This document shows positions 62,547-64,000 of a DNA stretch of 64,000 nucleotides, one piece after another. The notes under the pieces are model-generated. The model did not search any database, was not told the DNA's origin, and saw only the letters and a list, made by a program, of their open reading frames with translations. The number at the start of each line of letters is the position of its first letter. Within the stretch, counting starts at the first letter, position 1. The position numbers were made by a program, and so were the translations under genes. Location of the stretch: positions 1 through 64,000 of the forward strand of contig JAAVVG010000029.1 in assembly GCA_012976225.1 (NCBI GenBank), given 5' to 3'. This DNA is from Golubevia sp. BC0850 (Eukaryota; Basidiomycota; Exobasidiomycetes; Golubeviales; Golubeviaceae).

Positions 62547-64000
62547 TTATTCTCCTTTCAAGCTCTTGGGCTTCTCAGCTTGAGCTTGATTTTGGAATTG
62601 AGGTTCACGTTCCAGAGTTTGAGTGAGAGGGAAGCTTTGACGACGATCTTCTTCATCTCCTTGAGGATCCATCAGTGACCATTCTTGAGCATCTTCGACA
62701 TCTAAATCATTCGGTAGAAGAATCGCACGATCGATAGCGTTGGGTAAACCACGATGTCTACCTCTCAACATCACAGCCATCAGAACCAATTTACTCAAAG
62801 TTTTAAACCTTCCACTAAGCGAGAAGTTGTCAGTAGGCGTTCCGAGGGATAGACCGACAGTTCCATAGGCTGACACGACTTCGAATAAAACGCTGTTTAA
62901 TAGACGAGAGAATTAAAAGTGGAACTCAGAAATACAGATGCAAAAGACGGAATGTTTTGAAGACGAGAACTCACCTGAAAACTGTGAAGAAGGTATCCGT
63001 ATTTGGATCTTCGATATTCTCCCTCTCAATGATACAGATAACCCAGATAGCTAGAGCTAGCCACCAGAAGTCGTAACTCATTTGATGCCTCGCATGAGCA
63101 GCTAAGTAGCTTCCCCACATTATAGGAGTATTCTCCTTGTTGACCTTTTCGTCGTTGAATTCTTCTGATTGATCGTCTTCGGTATAGACCCCTAAAGCCT
63201 TCTCTTCGTAAACGTTAGTCGATCTTTTGAGATGGGATGAGAGAGTAATGAGTTGAGGGTCAGCGACGCGATGCAAAAGGCATCGTTCTAGGTGGAAGAC
63301 AAGTTCGACTGACCTGACTGAAAGAGAGATTGGGAACGCAGAGAGATACATCATGACGACGTAGGCTAGTTGGACTGATGGAGCGATTCCAAGGAAACCG
63401 ACGACTTGGAAGCCGGCCGTTCTGCGATAGAGAGAGAAGAGGACGAAGAAGAAGTTAGACGACAGACATGGTGTAACGCGTAACGCCGGCTCTAGCTCTT
63501 ATGCCCCTTGCCTTCATTTCCATACTTGCTCCGCACTCAATCTATTCCATAGTTGTGTCACACTTGAAAGATTGAGGAGAAAGAGGAAATGACACACACC
63601 TAACAGCTATTGATTGGAAGAGACCGTCAAAGATCCTTTGTCCCACAGGAAGCGAAGTGATGGTTTCGTTGGAAAGATCCAAAATCTCGAAAAGGATCTG
63701 AGAAGAGAAAGAGATTTGGTTAGTTCTATCGCATCTCTGGTCTCAAGTTAGTCGTCAACCTAGCACTCACCCAATCGATTGAGTTGAACAGGATCAGAAC
63801 AATCATCAACAACCTGGTTTGACCAGCTGGGAATAGATAAACGAAACACCTTCTAGGATGATCCAGCAGGAACCTTAAGGTTTCAAAGAGTTTGCTTTCC
63901 TTCGGAATGACTTTTGAAGTGGACCAGATTACGAATCTCAACATGACTGGAAATGCAGTGTTACCGACTAAGATCAAGAACCCCATTGGAATTAGAAGAG
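62547..64000 (-). CDS. TRK1: Trk-type potassium transporter, C-terminal part (5' end outside window)
   Basis: Minus-strand exons in view: 64000-63771 (open at the window edge), 63697-63600, 63421-63314, 63223-62975, 62892-62547. Together they encode the last ~340 residues. Recognisable Trk/HKT features: MGFLILVGNTAFPVMLRF, the pore-associated DGLFQSIAVRTAGFQVV, the transmembrane stretch WWLALAIWVICIIE, and the terminal FEVVSAYGTVGLSLG with GRFKTLSKLVLMAVMLRGRHRGLP. Fungal Trk proteins import K+ at the plasma membrane through four pore loops; loops 3 and 4 lie here. The cytoplasmic tail after the last helix is ~55 residues and polar. The exon 63697-63600 ends with a GTGTGT donor, one of the few non-GTRAGT donors in the window. 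Confidence 0.93.

Overview
The window reads as nuclear DNA of a filamentous or yeast-like fungus, most likely a basidiomycete. Genes are dense and on both strands, nearly all are split by short GT-AG introns, and base composition is moderate. The gene set is fungal throughout: membrane-anchored GH5 exo-1,3-beta-glucanases, a Zn2Cys6 regulator, a Rua1-type regulator, a Trk K+ transporter and an RPB1 with a degenerate CTD. I lean to Pucciniomycotina, but that is an inference from gene architecture only. I see no transposon, virus-like element, CRISPR array, rRNA or convincing tRNA.

Layout. 0-5.6 kb is gene-poor and looks decayed: an F-box/LRR-like reading frame and a coiled-coil reading frame are each interrupted by one in-frame stop. 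From 5.9 kb the window is ordinary housekeeping territory. In order: a mitochondrial PPR-like protein (+, 5.9-8.5 kb); GH5 glucanase A (-, 9.1-12.0); cytochrome b5 (-, 13.7-15.5); a UVRAG/Vps38-like PI3-kinase subunit (+, 16.0-19.2); a PPIL3-type cyclophilin (-, 20.3-21.5); complex I subunit GRIM-19/NDUFA13 (+, 21.6-22.6); a Rua1_C-domain protein (+, 24.1-25.7); a peroxisomal CoA diphosphatase ending in SKL (+, 26.1-27.7); aminopeptidase P (-, 27.8-30.2); GH5 glucanase B (+, 30.8-34.3); a GH13 alpha-glucosidase (+, 34.8-37.0); RPB1, the largest subunit of RNA polymerase II (-, 37.4-43.7); a 2,497-residue coiled-coil protein (+, 45.5-53.7); a small low-complexity protein (+, 55.0-56.2); a Zn2Cys6 regulator (+, 57.5-60.4); an NmrA-like protein (+, 61.1-62.1); and the 3' part of a Trk K+ transporter (-, 62.5-64.0, running off the window).

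The genes do not form one pathway. Loose themes are wall and carbohydrate metabolism (two GH5 paralogues about 20 kb apart in opposite orientation, with GH13 directly after the second), mitochondrion and redox (PPR, GRIM-19, cytochrome b5), and membrane traffic (UVRAG). I reconstructed exon-intron structures by hand from splice motifs and reading phase; every multi-exon model listed sums to a whole number of codons. I did not find a clearly new biological system. The best leads are the giant uncharacterised coiled-coil protein, the Rua1-type protein that has lost half of its zinc ligands, the lysine/glycine insertion in the UVRAG C2 region, the unusual RPB1 CTD, and a repeat plus palindrome just upstream of the NmrA-like gene.
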